Shown: piece after piece, positions 41,746 through 52,071 of the stretch | Numbering within the stretch: position 1 is the first letter of the stretch | Layout: each line of letters starts with the position of its first letter | From: Nephrocerus scutellatus | Taxonomy: Eukaryota; Arthropoda; Insecta; Diptera; Pipunculidae | Length of the DNA: 64,000 nt | NCBI GenBank assembly: GCA_947095585.1 | Contig: OX352763.1 | Location: 50,386,329 to 50,450,328 of the forward strand | Direction of reading: 5' to 3' | Notes under the pieces: generated by a model | Told to the model about the DNA's origin: nothing | Seen by the model: the letters and a program-made list of their open reading frames with translations, nothing else | Database searches by the model: none | Position numbers and translations under genes: made by a program

Positions 41746-43219
41746 TGTTCATATTCTTACAAAAAAACTTAGATTTTTAGTAGACACAGGAGCAGCTACA
41801 TCTATTTTAAAAGAAAATATATTCCCAAGACATTTTGAAAGTAAATTAGACAAACCAATTACTATTAAGGCAAAATATAATGAAAAACAAGTAAATACTT
41901 AAATAATTTTACCATTACCAATCGAATTTAACAAAAGAGAATCAACCATGGAATTTTAAATATCTCCGATTACCAACAGACGGAATTTTAGGAAATAATA
42001 TCCTTATACCATTAGAAGCCGAAATATCATATTATACTCATACATTGAAATTTAAAATACTAATATCCGATTGCTCACAAAACCCAAGGAATACCCTTTA
42101 GATAGTTACATTCAAGAATTATCAAATACACAAATAAATTTATGTGGTATTGATTTAGCTTTATAAGACCTAACCGACAAATTAACTAAACCTTATATGA
42201 ACAGAGAAGAAAAGATAGCTCTAAATCAAATATTAAAAAATAATAAGCAATTATTCTATAGAGAAGGAGACATTTTAACTAACGTAAAAGAAGTAACACA
42301 TAAAATTGAAACTAAAAGTGATAAACCAATATAATCACGTCTATATAGATATCCAGAAGTACATATAAAAGAAGTCGATAAACAAATAATCGAAATGCTA
42401 GAACAAGGCATAATAAAAGAAAGCAACAGTCCATACAATGCTCCTATCTGGGTCGTTCCCAAAAAGATAGACAATTCAGGACTTAAGAAATGGCGAATTG
42501 TTATAGATTATAGAAAACTTAACGAGATAACCGTGGAAGACAAACATTGAAGACATTTTTAGTAAATTGGGAAGAGCCCAATATTTTACCACTCTTGATT
42601 TAGCGAAAGGCTTCCACCAGATATTGGTGAATCCTAAAGACAAGTATAAAACTGCTTTCTCAACAGCAAACGGTCATTACGAATTTAATCGGATGCCATT
42701 TAGACAAAAAAAATGCCCCCCGCTACTTTTCAGCGAATGATTAATCACGTATTAGAAGAACTTGTAGGAAAAATATGTGTTGTCTATTTAGATGACATTC
42801 TCATATTCAGTACATCATTAGAGGAACATATTTGCTCAATTAATAAAGTATTTAAAAAACTTAACCAACACAACTTAAAAATACAAATAGATAAATGTAA
42901 ATTTCTTAGCAAAGAAACAGAATATTTAGGGCACGTAATTACTACAAACGGAATAAAGCCAAACCCAGAAAAAATAACAGCAATCGAAAAGATACCTATT
43001 CCTTGTACAACAAAACAAATAAAATCTTTTCTAGGTCTAACAGGTTATTACAGAAAGTTTATTAAAGATTATTCAAAGGTAGCAGTTCCTATGACTAAAT
43101 ATCTTAAGAAAGGAACAAAGATAAACATTAAAGACCCAGAATATATAACAGCTTTTGAAGAACTTAAATTACTCATATCTAATGACCCCGTTCTTAAATA
43201 TCCTGACTATACAAAGTAA
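41746..43219 (+). pseudogene. Y protease and reverse transcriptase
   Basis: Protease coding begins right after the gag stop with RFLVDTGAATSILKENIF. RT blocks follow in several phases: [45 protein letters not shown] and [10 protein letters not shown]. The 168-codon frame 42713-43219 carries the palm [12 protein letters not shown], then [16 protein letters not shown] and [12 protein letters not shown]. The YLDD box is intact, but stops at about 41900, 42165, 42333 and 42548 and a frameshift before 42713 break the gene. Confidence 0.85.
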
Positions 43220-44510
43220 TTCGTATTAACAACTGATGCATCAAATTATGCAATCGGATCAGTTCATTCACAATCAAATCACCCATTATGCTATGCATCT
43301 TGCACACTCAATGAACATGAACGCAGATATAGCGCTATTGAAAGGAGTTATTAAGTATTGTTTGGTCAACAACAACAAAATATTTCAGACCATATCTCTG
43401 CGGTCGCAAATTTAATAAAATACAAACTGACCATAGACCTTTAGTTTGGTTAAGTAACCTTAAAGAACCAAATTCAAAAATCCAAAGATGGAAAATTAGT
43501 TAAAATGAATATGATTTTGATATCGAATATTTAAAAGGAAAAGAAAATCGCGTAGCAGATTATCTTAGTAGACTCGAAGTAAACGCAGTCAATGGAAACG
43601 AAGATTCATCGTTAGCCACAAATCATAGTGGAATAGAAGAAAGAGATGATCACATAGGAATTTCAGAATTACCTACAAATATTTTCAAGCATCAAATAGA
43701 AGTTATAGAGAAGAAAATTTATATACAGGTATAAGAAGACTCACTATTAAATCAAAAGATGTAGGCGAATATTTTACTGAACCATTATGGGAATTTTTAC
43801 CCGATCACGGAAAAGTGGCAGTATATTGTCCAAGTGATACTTTATTTTGCAAAATTCAGGAAAAATATGTTGCGCTTTATAGCAATCAAAGTAAACTAAT
43901 ATTACTAAGATGCACTACTCTTTTAAAAGATTTAAGTAATGCAAATGATGCGTTGAATCTCATTCAAAGGATTCATGAACAATTTAATCACAGAGGAATA
44001 CAAGAAACATATCTTAAAATTAAAAGTGAATACTATTTTCCAAAATTAAGAGAATTAATTAGAAGATACATTAACAATTGTACTGTATGTCAAACAGCAA
44101 AACATGATAGAAGTCCAGAAAAAATAAAATTTGAAATAAGCAAAACTGCACTTAAGCCAAATGAGCTTATACACATGGACATTTATATTCCAAGTAAAGA
44201 TATTTACTTTTTAACAATTATAGACAAATTCACTAAACATTTGACAGCCTTTCCCCTAGCTAGTAGAAACACTCATAAAATTATTGAGCAACTTAAGCTT
44301 AGAAATTCTATATTAGGCAAACCCCAAGAAAAAGTATGCGATAATGAATTTAATAGTGTAGCATTTAAAGAATATTGCAATGAAGAAGGTATTAAAATAA
44401 AACTCATAACCCCAAATCATAAGACAGGAAACTCAGAGGTAGAAAGAGTGCATGGTACACTAAATGAACATATAAGAATATATAAATACACAATTCCAAA
44501 CAGATTTAGA
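43220..44510 (+). pseudogene. Y RNase H and integrase
   Basis: RNase H coding runs from 43222 ([13 protein letters not shown], with its Asp) through HERRYSAIE and [17 protein letters not shown], broken by two stops. Integrase frame 43815-44597 has the zinc domain (RIHEQFNHRGIQETYLKI..., YINNCTVCQTAKHDRSPE), LIHMDIYIPSKD (first Asp), KVCDNEFNSVAFKEY (second Asp) and NSEVERVHGTLNEH (Glu), all in one frame. Shortly after that Glu, the frame fuses out of phase to env near 44500. The integrase C-terminal domain and the env N-terminus are deleted. Confidence 0.85.
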
Positions 44511-45421
44511 AACAATGGCAGACCGTATAAACAAACACCAGAATGTATTAAGGAACTTTATCAATTCCACAGAAATAAAACAAGAAAGTCTAGCTAAAAG
44601 CATATTATCATTACAGATCAATACAGATATAATGTTGTTAAACAACGAAATAGAAAAATTACAAGATAACGTAGTCTTTTCAAGATTAGGAATTCTAGGG
44701 AGAAATATCCTGACAAAAAAGAAAATAAACGATTTAATATAACCATTAATAAATTAAAATATATTGAGAGCAGCTTATTACCTAGAAGCAACCAATTAGT
44801 TTTTGTTTTAAAAATACCAGTGTTTACACATGAATGTGAAAACATAATGATTTTACCTATACCAAACGATCAAGGACTTGAAGTCGAAATATCAAAATAT
44901 AACTACATCAGTTGTAATGAAACATTATATGAAAACAATGAAATAAAATATGTAAAACATTTAAAGAAGAGTCAATATGTATCCAAAACCTTTATAAAAC
45001 AAAATATGAAAATTGTAACATAAGATCAAATAAAGATCAAGAATTAATAGAATTAGAAGATGGACTTATTTTAACAAAAAACCTATTAGAAACAAGCTTA
45101 AAAGAATATTGTAATAATATTGATTATAAAATTGTTAAAAATAACCTAATGCATTTTAAAGATTATAACATTAAAATAAATACAACTTTATATATAAATC
45201 AAAAAGAAACCTTTAAACAAAATATTATAATTCCATTATATAACACATTAAGCTTTACAAAAACTAATATAATATTAGAAGAGATACATATAAATCAAAT
45301 TGAAAATTTAAAAGAATTGCAAGCTGTAAGATACCAAAACAATGTAAAACATGTTATATCATATACAAGTATCACAATCATAATTATTATAATTGCAATT
45401 CTATTATTATATTATACATGA
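44500..45421 (+). pseudogene. Y env, C-terminal part
   Basis: Frame 44515-44742 is rich in leucine/isoleucine heptads (LAKSILSLQINTDIMLLNNE), an ectodomain coiled coil. After frameshifts near 44740 and 45020, frame 45149-45421 ends with a strongly hydrophobic membrane anchor (YTSITIIIIIIAILLLYYT). The surface subunit and cleavage site are deleted. The stop is followed within 65 bp by the purine-rich tract. Errantivirus-type env is a membrane glycoprotein; only remnants remain here. Confidence 0.75.
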
Positions 45422-45483
45422 CGAAAAACCCAAAAAATTAGAATTGAAAATAGAATTATAGATACTCAGGAGAGTATCAAACT

Positions 45484-45496
45484 TAAGGAGGGAGGG
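45484..45496 (+). promoter_or_regulatory. Polypurine tract of Y
   Basis: AAGGAGGGAGGGG runs into the 3' LTR start GTTACATTCCC. It is the expected plus-strand primer site. Confidence 0.85.
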
Positions 45497-46125
45497 GTTA
45501 CATTCCCAGAACACTCTCACATGACTTTATAATATTATTCATAATACACATTCATAATATTACTCATACGCGCAGTCCTAATGGAAAATTCCATTCCTTT
45601 TACCAATTTCACAATATGATGAAATCATCTTGTTTACCAATTTCACAATATGATGAAATCATCTTGTTTACCAATTTCACAATATGATGAAATCATCTTG
45701 TTTACCAATTTCACAATATGGTGAAATCATCTTGTTTACCGTTTACACATTCTTATCTTGTTTACCATTCTGATCCAAAGACATGTTCTAACATGAATTA
45801 CAATTATCATATTTTGCGATCTAAGAGGTCAACATGTTTACTCCGTAAATTCAAAACAAGATCAAAGTCCAAAAGCTAACAAAGAAGTTGGACAGAACAC
45901 AAATAGTATATAAGCAGTATGAAAAGCTTCAGTTCAGTGCAGTTCTATTTAACCGTTCAGTACTTCAGTTGTATCCAGAAATACAGTTTAAGTTTAACTT
46001 GCAATTTAAGAATTCAGTTCTAAGTTCTCAATTTAATTAAGTGCCAATAAATAAAAAGTTGTTTTAGAAATTAAAATACTTGTGTTTAATTTAGTTGTGG
46101 TGTTTTCATTCGAAAACACAAAATA
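45497..46125 (+). repeat. 3' LTR of Y (629 bp)
   Basis: Same length as the 5' LTR, with about nine single-base differences by eye, for example CACATGACTTT versus CACATCACTTT near the start. It has four copies of the 34-bp repeat, as in the 5' LTR. CCCG follows at 46126. Confidence 0.9.
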
Positions 46126-47121
46126 CCCGTAGGAAGGGATGTTGAATTGTTCGCTGAGTTAAAACACCTTACTCAGCTTGTAAATGAGCCTACAAGAATA
46201 ACTGACATTGCATATCATTTCGCAAACACCCTTGACTTGTTCCTTACCTCTCGTCCTGATAATTACTCCGTAATGTATTATCGCCTCTTGGCTCGTCTGA
46301 CCATTGTGTTGTATTAGCTAATTTCTCGTTAATAAACCACGCAGCTAGAGAAAAAAACTCAAAAAAAAAAACAGTATGGCAATACGAGAAAGCTAATTGG
46401 GACGGCCTTAACAACTTCTTTGGTAGATTTAACTGGTCGCTATTGTTTTGCGATAACAACGTGTATGCCGCCGCTGATGCAATCACAAACATAATCCTTA
46501 TTGGTATGAGAAAGTTTATCCCCTTCAGGGATAAGTATATCAATCCAAAGGATGATGGATGGTACGACTCGAGCTGTAAATAGGCTTCTAGGATTAGAGA
46601 GGTACGCTTTCGGTTTTACAAAGCAAACCTTACAGAGGAAAACCGAACAAATTTTAAACGAGCCAGAAATGATTGCAATGCTCATCTTCAGCGAGTCAAA
46701 TTCGCCTACGACCAAAAATTGAGGTAAAAAATACTACAATGTCCCAAAGGTAGTAAAAATTGTTGGTCATTAGCGAAAAGAATCAGAAATACAGCCTCGT
46801 CGTCCATTCCAACGCTCATTTATAAAGACACTCCAGTTGTTAACTCTAAAGACAAAGCTAATCTGTTTGCTGCACATTTTGCAGCTAGCTTCCAGATTGT
46901 GCATTGATGCCGCCTGCACCCCCGAGTATTGAACACTCTATGGGACAGAACTTTATTCGTACTCGTGCAGTTGATAGAGTTTTAAACGATCTCAACATTC
47001 ACAAATCCGCTGGGCCAGATGGTATTTCCTCATTGGTTCTGAAGAGGTGGCATTACCATTGCGTAAGCTTTTCTATCTATCCTATTCTTCTGAACTTTTC
47101 CCTAGAAGTTGGAAAACAGCC
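46126..47121 (+). pseudogene. LINE A2 endonuclease end and reverse transcriptase start
   Basis: This resumes the LINE cut at 38550 with CCCGTAGGAAGGGATGTTG and matches A1 31855-32820. It preserves a segment, TDIAYHFANTLDLFLTSRPD, that A1 has lost. RT coding NIHKSAGPDGISSLVLK lies in frame 46904-47185. It breaks off after the SWKTAF-type codons at 47121, where minus-strand E3 begins. The likely continuation of the same gene is LINE A3 at 58536. Confidence 0.8.
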
Positions 47122-47336
47122 TTTCCAACGTTTCAGTTTGTTATTAGTATTTTTGTTGCATAACGCATACGTCAAAGGTTGGTGATCCGTAAATATTTTC
47201 ACAACTGATGAACCATATAGGTAGTTTCTTTGTGAATTGAGAGCCCATATAATGGCTAACATCTCTTTCTCGTTCGTTGCGAATTGTTCTTCAGATTTTG
47301 AAAGTATGCAGGAAATGAAAGTTATTGGTTTGTTTT
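47122..47336 (-). pseudogene. E3 RNase H fragment, left part
   Basis: The minus strand encodes TFISCILSKSEEQFATNEKE, MLAIIWALNSQRNYLYGSS and TDHQPLTYALCNKNT, the same RNase H segment as E1 and E2. It is cut at 47336 in GTTTT by element P and continues at 58226. Confidence 0.85.
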
Positions 47337-48113
47337 TGTTGTGACGTGCAACACATATATTTATATACATGTGTATTGCGCTGAAGACAATTTGACATTC
47401 GAATTGTGGTACCAGCGATACGAAATTATTTTTACGTCTCAGGCGGCTGCAATGACAGCAGTACAAAAGGTGGATTTGCTGAGAGAGAAACTCTCTACAG
47501 CCGATTACCAAAGGTTTGCCAATACGATTTTGCCACTAACAAAAGACACCATTCCTTTCGATGATGCAGTGAGGGAGCTCAAGCGCATTTTTGGCCGAAA
47601 GGAATCACAATTTTCGTTGCGTTACAAGTGTTTGAAAATGGAGAAGGAAGCTAGTGAAGGGTTTTCAGAGTATGCGGCACGTGTAAACGTAATATGTGAA
47701 AAATTCGATATGGCAAATTGTACACCTGACGATTTTAAAGTTTTGATGTTTGTGCAAGGACTCAACAAATCGCAAGATGCGCAGACTCTGGAGAAGCTTC
47801 TTATTAAGTTGGACGGCCAAGAGATACAACACGATGAAGCTAGTGCTGGCGGTGATGTGAGACCCAAGCTGACATTAAGAGATGTTGTCAATATTGCAAC
47901 ACGGTTAAGCAGCCTAAAAGTCGAGAAATCGATGGTTTTGTGCCCAGATGTTTCTAATGGTGAAGTGTTAGCAATGCGCCGAAACTCATGGGGAAATAGC
48001 AGTAATCAAAAGGCGGAACTGAACGCTAAATGTTCCAAAGCGGAACCACTAAAAGCAAGATTTCCATGTCGAAAGTGTGGAGCAATCCATTTCCACCGTG
48101 ATTGCCCCTTTTG
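47337..48113 (+). pseudogene. P LTR stub and gag
   Basis: The first 36 bp match the start of the 209-bp 3' LTR, then a deletion leads straight into gag coding. The capsid region reads LTFELWYQRYEIIFTSQAAA, LLREKLSTADYQRF and FSEYAARVNVICEKFDMANC. A zinc knuckle, CRKCGAIHFHRDC (CX2CX3HX4C, 48067-48105), follows a basic linker. The frame (47341-48234) then runs into Z-associated repeat at 48114. The first methionine of the real Gag is lost in the LTR deletion, so the start cannot be defined. Confidence 0.85.
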
Positions 48114-48420
48114 CAATTATAATAAGTATCGTATAATAAGTATATCAAGACATTTCGTTCATGTAAATAAAAAGAACCTTAATGAAGTAAAGGATAGGAA
48201 AAGGATATTACCCAGGGTTCAGGTTCGTCGTTGAGTTACAAATTAATAGATGGTTTTGTTTTTGGTATTTTTCCTTTACTTCATAAAGGTTATTTTTATT
48301 TACATGAACGAAATGTCTTAATATACTTATTATACGATACTTATTAGTTTCATAAAGGTTATTTTTTTTACATGAACGAAATGTCTTAATATACTTATTA
48401 TACGATACTTATTATAATTG
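48114..48420. repeat. 85-bp repeat in inverted and direct copies at the P/Z junction
   Basis: A module reading AATAAGTATCGTATAATAAG, ACATTTCGTTCATGTAAATA and CTTTATGAAGTAAAGG is present at 48114-48199 in one orientation. It is inverted at about 48266-48346 and again, shortened, at 48347-48420. A further copy lies at 53797-53877 in the second orientation, at the other edge of Z. The module is thus linked with the ends of Z and may be part of its LTR. Confidence 0.7.
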
Positions 48421-48952
48421 CGGGTAGGGAGGTCGGTTTGTTCGGTTGTCAGGTAGGAGGGGGAGATGCTCGGAAGGAAGCGGTCAGGTAAAACCTAGAC
48501 ACTACCACCTTCGTCGCTTATAGCTGCCGTGTGTGGTTGTGGAGTGAAGCTCCGCACCCTATATGCAGATCAAGTGTGACAATCAGCAAGTCAGGCAGAG
48601 CCTCGGCGTTGCTGATTGTTTCACTTGTATGCAGTGAGAGGTTTCGTTGGCGAATAAGTCGGACAAGATCCAGACTTACTGCTTCGCTTGCCTTTCACGC
48701 AGTGATGTGAGTAGTCAAGTACTACCACCCAGAGAAGTACTGAATTTAGTGTATTGCACTAAATATTGGTCGTCCTAGAAGGTGGCGCCAGCACGGGACG
48801 TGGCCTGGTACGTCGATGGGTCCCAGGTGCTGGATCGGCGTTAGTGAACTTCGCGAGCTTATTATTTGCTATGTCTGGTTGCTGTGACATCTTTTTAGAT
48901 ACTGAATTTATTTGCGTTGTACCTTATTTGTCTATACCTACGTTCTGAGTTG
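48421..48952 (-). other. Z 3' LTR-like non-coding region
   Basis: This contains imperfect direct and inverted repeats (GCAAGTCAGGCAGAGCC; CTGATTGT; AGTACTACCACC twice). The GTATTGCACTAAAT phrase recurs at about 53948 on the other side of Z, supporting an LTR origin. Reading frames here (48766-48948) have no recognised motif. Confidence 0.5.
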
Positions 48953-50184
48953 TGCTAGTCGGTAGGATATCTGGTAATTTTCTGCAGTCTTTGACATGTG
49001 CGGTGATCGTTTTCTGCTGGTCTCCTTCCAGTATGAATATAACTGGTGAGAGTTTCTTTTCTACTCGGTATGGGCCTACATATTTGGGTGCTAATTTGGC
49101 TGCGAATTGTTTGGGCGGCTGAAGAGAGTGGCCGGTGACGGTAATACACCATCTCTCCTATGGCTGGCGTTCACGGGCGGCGTCGCAAGTCATAATAGCG
49201 TTTTTGCCTTCCAAACGCCTTTGCTAAGTTCAGTTTGACTAGTGATAGTATTTCGTGCAACATCGTTATTCTTTCGGATGTGTCAGGTTCGGTGTTTAAA
49301 GCTATGTCGGGTGTGTTCGGTAGACGGAGTTCTCGGCCAAAATTCAGGTAAGCTGCCGAGTAACCGGTCGTCTCATTGCGGCTTGTGTTAAGTGCTAACA
49401 TTAATTCTGGGAGGTATTCGTCCCATTTTCGGTGATCCTTTTTCTCATATTATGAGATCATCGTCTTGATGACACGATTCATTCGTTCGGTGGGGTTGGC
49501 TTGCGGCGTGTATGGTGGTGTGAATCGCTGTTTGATCTGCAACTGGGCTAATAACTCTTGAAATTGTTTGCTGCGGTATTGTATGCCATTGTCTGTTATT
49601 AGAATTTTTGGGCATCCGTACCGGCTGAGAATTCGTTCTTTGAATCCTTTGATCAAAGCGGGACTGGTCGCATCTCGGAGAGCCATGAACTCTATCCATT
49701 TTGAGAATTTATCATTGAATACGAGTATCATCGTGTTCCCTTTTGTGGAGCGCGGAAGTGATCCAATAAAATCAGAACTGGCTATCTCCCATGGGTGATT
49801 GGCAGCGGTCATGAACATTTCTCCAGCTGGCTTGATAGCGGGTACCTTATACTCTAGGCAGGTCGGACATCTTTGGACAAATTTCGCGGTGTCACGAAAC
49901 ATTCCTGGCCAATAATAATTTGTTGCGAATCTGGCAAATGTTTTAGCGATTCCCATATGGCCGGCAGTTACGTCTGCATGGTTTTCATACAGAACCTGTT
50001 GACGTAATGGTTTTGGAACACAGACCTTCCACGCGGTACTACTGGCTTCGGTGTGGCGGGTCGGGCTAAATATGTGGCGGTACAGTGTTTCGTTCATGAT
50101 CTGGTAGTCAGAGTTCTGTTCTGGTTTATTTTTTGTTGCCTTCATCTTTGAATCATACCAGGGACAGGTATTGGTGATCGAAAG
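48953..50184 (-). pseudogene. Z integrase
   Basis: The 231-codon minus frame 50145-49450 includes the zinc-binding region (LYENHADVTAGHMGIAKTFA, FVQRCPTCLEYK: His-His-Cys-Cys), EIASSDFIGSLP, KILITDNGIQYRSK and PQANPTERMNRVI, so all three catalytic acidic residues are in one open frame. Frame 49401-49171 continues (LRLPNTPDIALN), and the C-terminal GPYRVEKKLSP block lies around 49070 in another phase. It is the best-preserved enzyme domain of Z, broken near 49445 and 49160. Confidence 0.85.
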
Positions 50185-50186
50185 TA

Positions 50187-50486
50187 ACGGGTGTTTTTTT
50201 GGGAGGTTTGTTTTTCCGATATATGTCGTTTTATTTTATGACAGTTGTTTTGACAGCTCAAAGTGGCATTTCTACTCAGTATTATTTGGCAAATGATTAT
50301 GAAAAAAAAAAAAAAAAAAAAAATGACATTTGTGAAAAATAGTCGTGGTAGCCATATGCCAGAAATTGTGTTTAAATGTTAAATGCCAAAAAATTATCTA
50401 CCAAATAAAAAAAAATGTTGGTCATTTCATAATTTTATATGTGTTTTATTCAAAAAAAAAATCGGCAACCTCTTAAAAAAACACGT
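50187..50486 (+). mobile_element. 300-bp rosa-like mariner MITE in Z
   Basis: Flanked by TA (50185-50186 and 50487-50488). The left 115 bp match the full element from its TIR to the ATG region (40032-40150). The right roughly 165 bp match from the codons of TFVKNSRGS to the 3' TIR (40798-40962). The two parts meet in a run of 22 A (50302-50323) where the transposase gene used to be. Such a derivative could only move with a transposase supplied from elsewhere. Confidence 0.9.
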
Positions 50487-50494
50487 TATATCTA

Positions 50495-50517
50495 ACGGGT
50501 GTTTTTTTAAGAGGTTG
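50495..50517 (+). repeat. Orphan mariner terminal repeat
   Basis: Six bases after the MITE target site a second TA is followed by ACGGGTGTTTTTTTAAGAGG, one end of the same mariner family in inverted orientation, and then RNase H coding of Z resumes. It looks like the remnant of a second insertion or an abortive excision. Confidence 0.7.
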
Positions 50518-51610
50518 AGTAGTTACGTTCCGCTTCGGTAAGAGTTCGGCTGGCGTACGCGATTACTCGTTCTTGGTTATCGATTGTTTGTGATAACACG
50601 GCTCCAAGTCCATCGGCACTGGCATCGGTCTGAAGTAAAAAAGGTCGGGAAAAATCGGGGCAGACAAGAATCGGTGCTTCGGTTAATTTTTGTTTTAACG
50701 TTCGGAATGCCTCTTCTTGATCATTTTCCCATGTCCATTTCTGCTTTTTTCTTAGCAACTTGGTGAGTGGCGGAATGCCTCTTCTTGATCATTTTCCCAT
50801 GTCCATTTCTGCTTTTTTCTTAGCAACTTGGTGAGTGGTGCTGATATAGTGGAAAAGTTCGGAACAAATCGGCGATACCAGGAGGCAATTCCTATTATTT
50901 TTCGGAGCTCTTTAATGTTACGAGGAGCTATTAATGACTGAACAGCTTCTATTTTAGTAGGGTTGGTGTGTATTCCTTCCTTGTTGACCATATGACCAAG
51001 GTAGCGCATTTCGGATTTCCCAAATTCACATTGCTCAGGGTTTATTTTTAGATTTGCTGTTTTTAGCCGTTTGAAAACTTCGGTGAGTGTGGACATATGC
51101 TCGGTAAATGTCTTTCCGATGACGATGATGTCGTCTAATATGCAAAGGCGTATGGTTCTAACTCAGGACTAATGATTTGGTCGAGTAGTCGCTGAAACGT
51201 GGCGGGGGCAGAATGCAATCCAAAAGGCATTACTTTCCATTGGAAAAGTCCTCGGCCTGGTACTGTGAATGCGGTATATGGTCTACTGGTTGGTTTTAGC
51301 GGTATTTGCCAATATCCATGCTTCAGGTCGATCGTCGAAATGTAGATAGCTCATTTTAGTTTGTCCAAAATATGGTTGATCTGCGGTAGCGGGTATGCAT
51401 CCTTGATGGATAGCTCATTCAATTGTAGGTAATCAACACTTAATCTCCAAGTGCCTTGTTGCTTTTTGACTAGCACAATCGGTGAACTGTAAGGGCTATT
51501 GGAAGCTTCAATTTTTCCTTCGGCAAGGAGTTGGTCTATTTCTTGATTAATAATAGTTTGCATGGCGGGATTCCTCGGCAGTAGTTCTCTTGCCAAGAAT
51601 TTTTCCATTT
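50507..51610 (-). pseudogene. Z reverse transcriptase and RNase H
   Basis: Minus frame 51608-51351 has QEIDQLLAEGKIEASNSPYS, SPIVLVKKQQGTWRLSVDYL and YPLPQINHILDKL. The palm follows (STIDLKHGYWQIPL, GLHSAPATFQRL); a one-base loss at about 51135 falls in the codons of the YxDD box. Frame 51096-50752 has RYLGHMVNKEGIHTNP and GIASWYRRFV. RNase H frame 50758-50507 starts RPFLLQTDASADGLGAVLSQ and stops at the MITE after AERNYSTS. A 68-bp tandem duplication (50703-50838) breaks the frame between RT and RNase H. Confidence 0.85.
50703..50838. repeat. 68-bp tandem duplication in Z pol
   Basis: CGGAATGCCTCTTCTTGATC begins at 50703 and again at 50771, and both copies run to GCAACTTGGTGAGTGG. No difference is seen between the copies. 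Since 68 is not a multiple of three, it shifts the reading frame between the RT connection and RNase H. Confidence 0.95.
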
Positions 51611-52071
51611 GCTGGTTTTCGGTAGTGAGACTTCGGATGATCGGATGGTCTGGTATTGTCCGAGCCTCAAAATCTGGTTTCCACGCGAAATGTTAAATCC
51701 GTATTCCGAGAGAAAATCTGTGCCAATGAGGATTTCGTCCATTAGCTGTGGAATATATACAAACTCCTGTGTAAATTTCCATTCTCCCCAACTCAAGTCT
51801 AATGCATATGCTTGGTAAGCGGTAACGGTAGATTTATCAGCCAAAGCAAATGTCATAGAGATGGGTCGAGCTGGTATTTTGTTTTTCTGCAGAGATTCGG
51901 TATGCTTTTTCCAATACAGGATCTTCCTGCGACGGTGTCGATGATTGCGTTATACTCGCGATTATAAAACTTAATTGGTATTGTGTATGAGGCGTGGCTC
52001 TGGGCAGTAGTGTCGGGGACGTCTAATGCCTCATGTAATTTGACGGCCCGTTGGCGTTTCCCTGCGCACAT
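51611..52071 (-). pseudogene. Z protease
   Basis: Minus frame 52071-51853 contains EYNAIIDTVAGRSCIG, where the normal DTGA active site reads DTVA. Frame 51856-51536 continues with YALDLSWGEWKFTQEF and the C-terminal block DEILIGTDFLSEYGF. A frameshift near 51855 separates them. The Gly-to-Val change in the active-site triad should abolish activity. Confidence 0.75.

Larger units (their letters stand above)
38555..46125 (+). mobile_element. Gypsy-type element Y with env, plus strand
   Basis: Two 629-bp LTRs (38555-39183 and 45497-46125) flank a tRNA-Ser-type PBS, gag, protease, RT, RNase H, integrase, env and a purine-rich tract. CCCG (38551-38554 and 46126-46129) is duplicated at the insertion in LINE A2. 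Gene order and the PBS resemble the 17.6/297 group of errantiviruses. Gag is split by a rosa-like mariner, pol has many stops, and a deletion joins the integrase to the middle of env. I count about nine LTR differences in 629 bp, the youngest of the three pairs compared. Confidence 0.9.
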
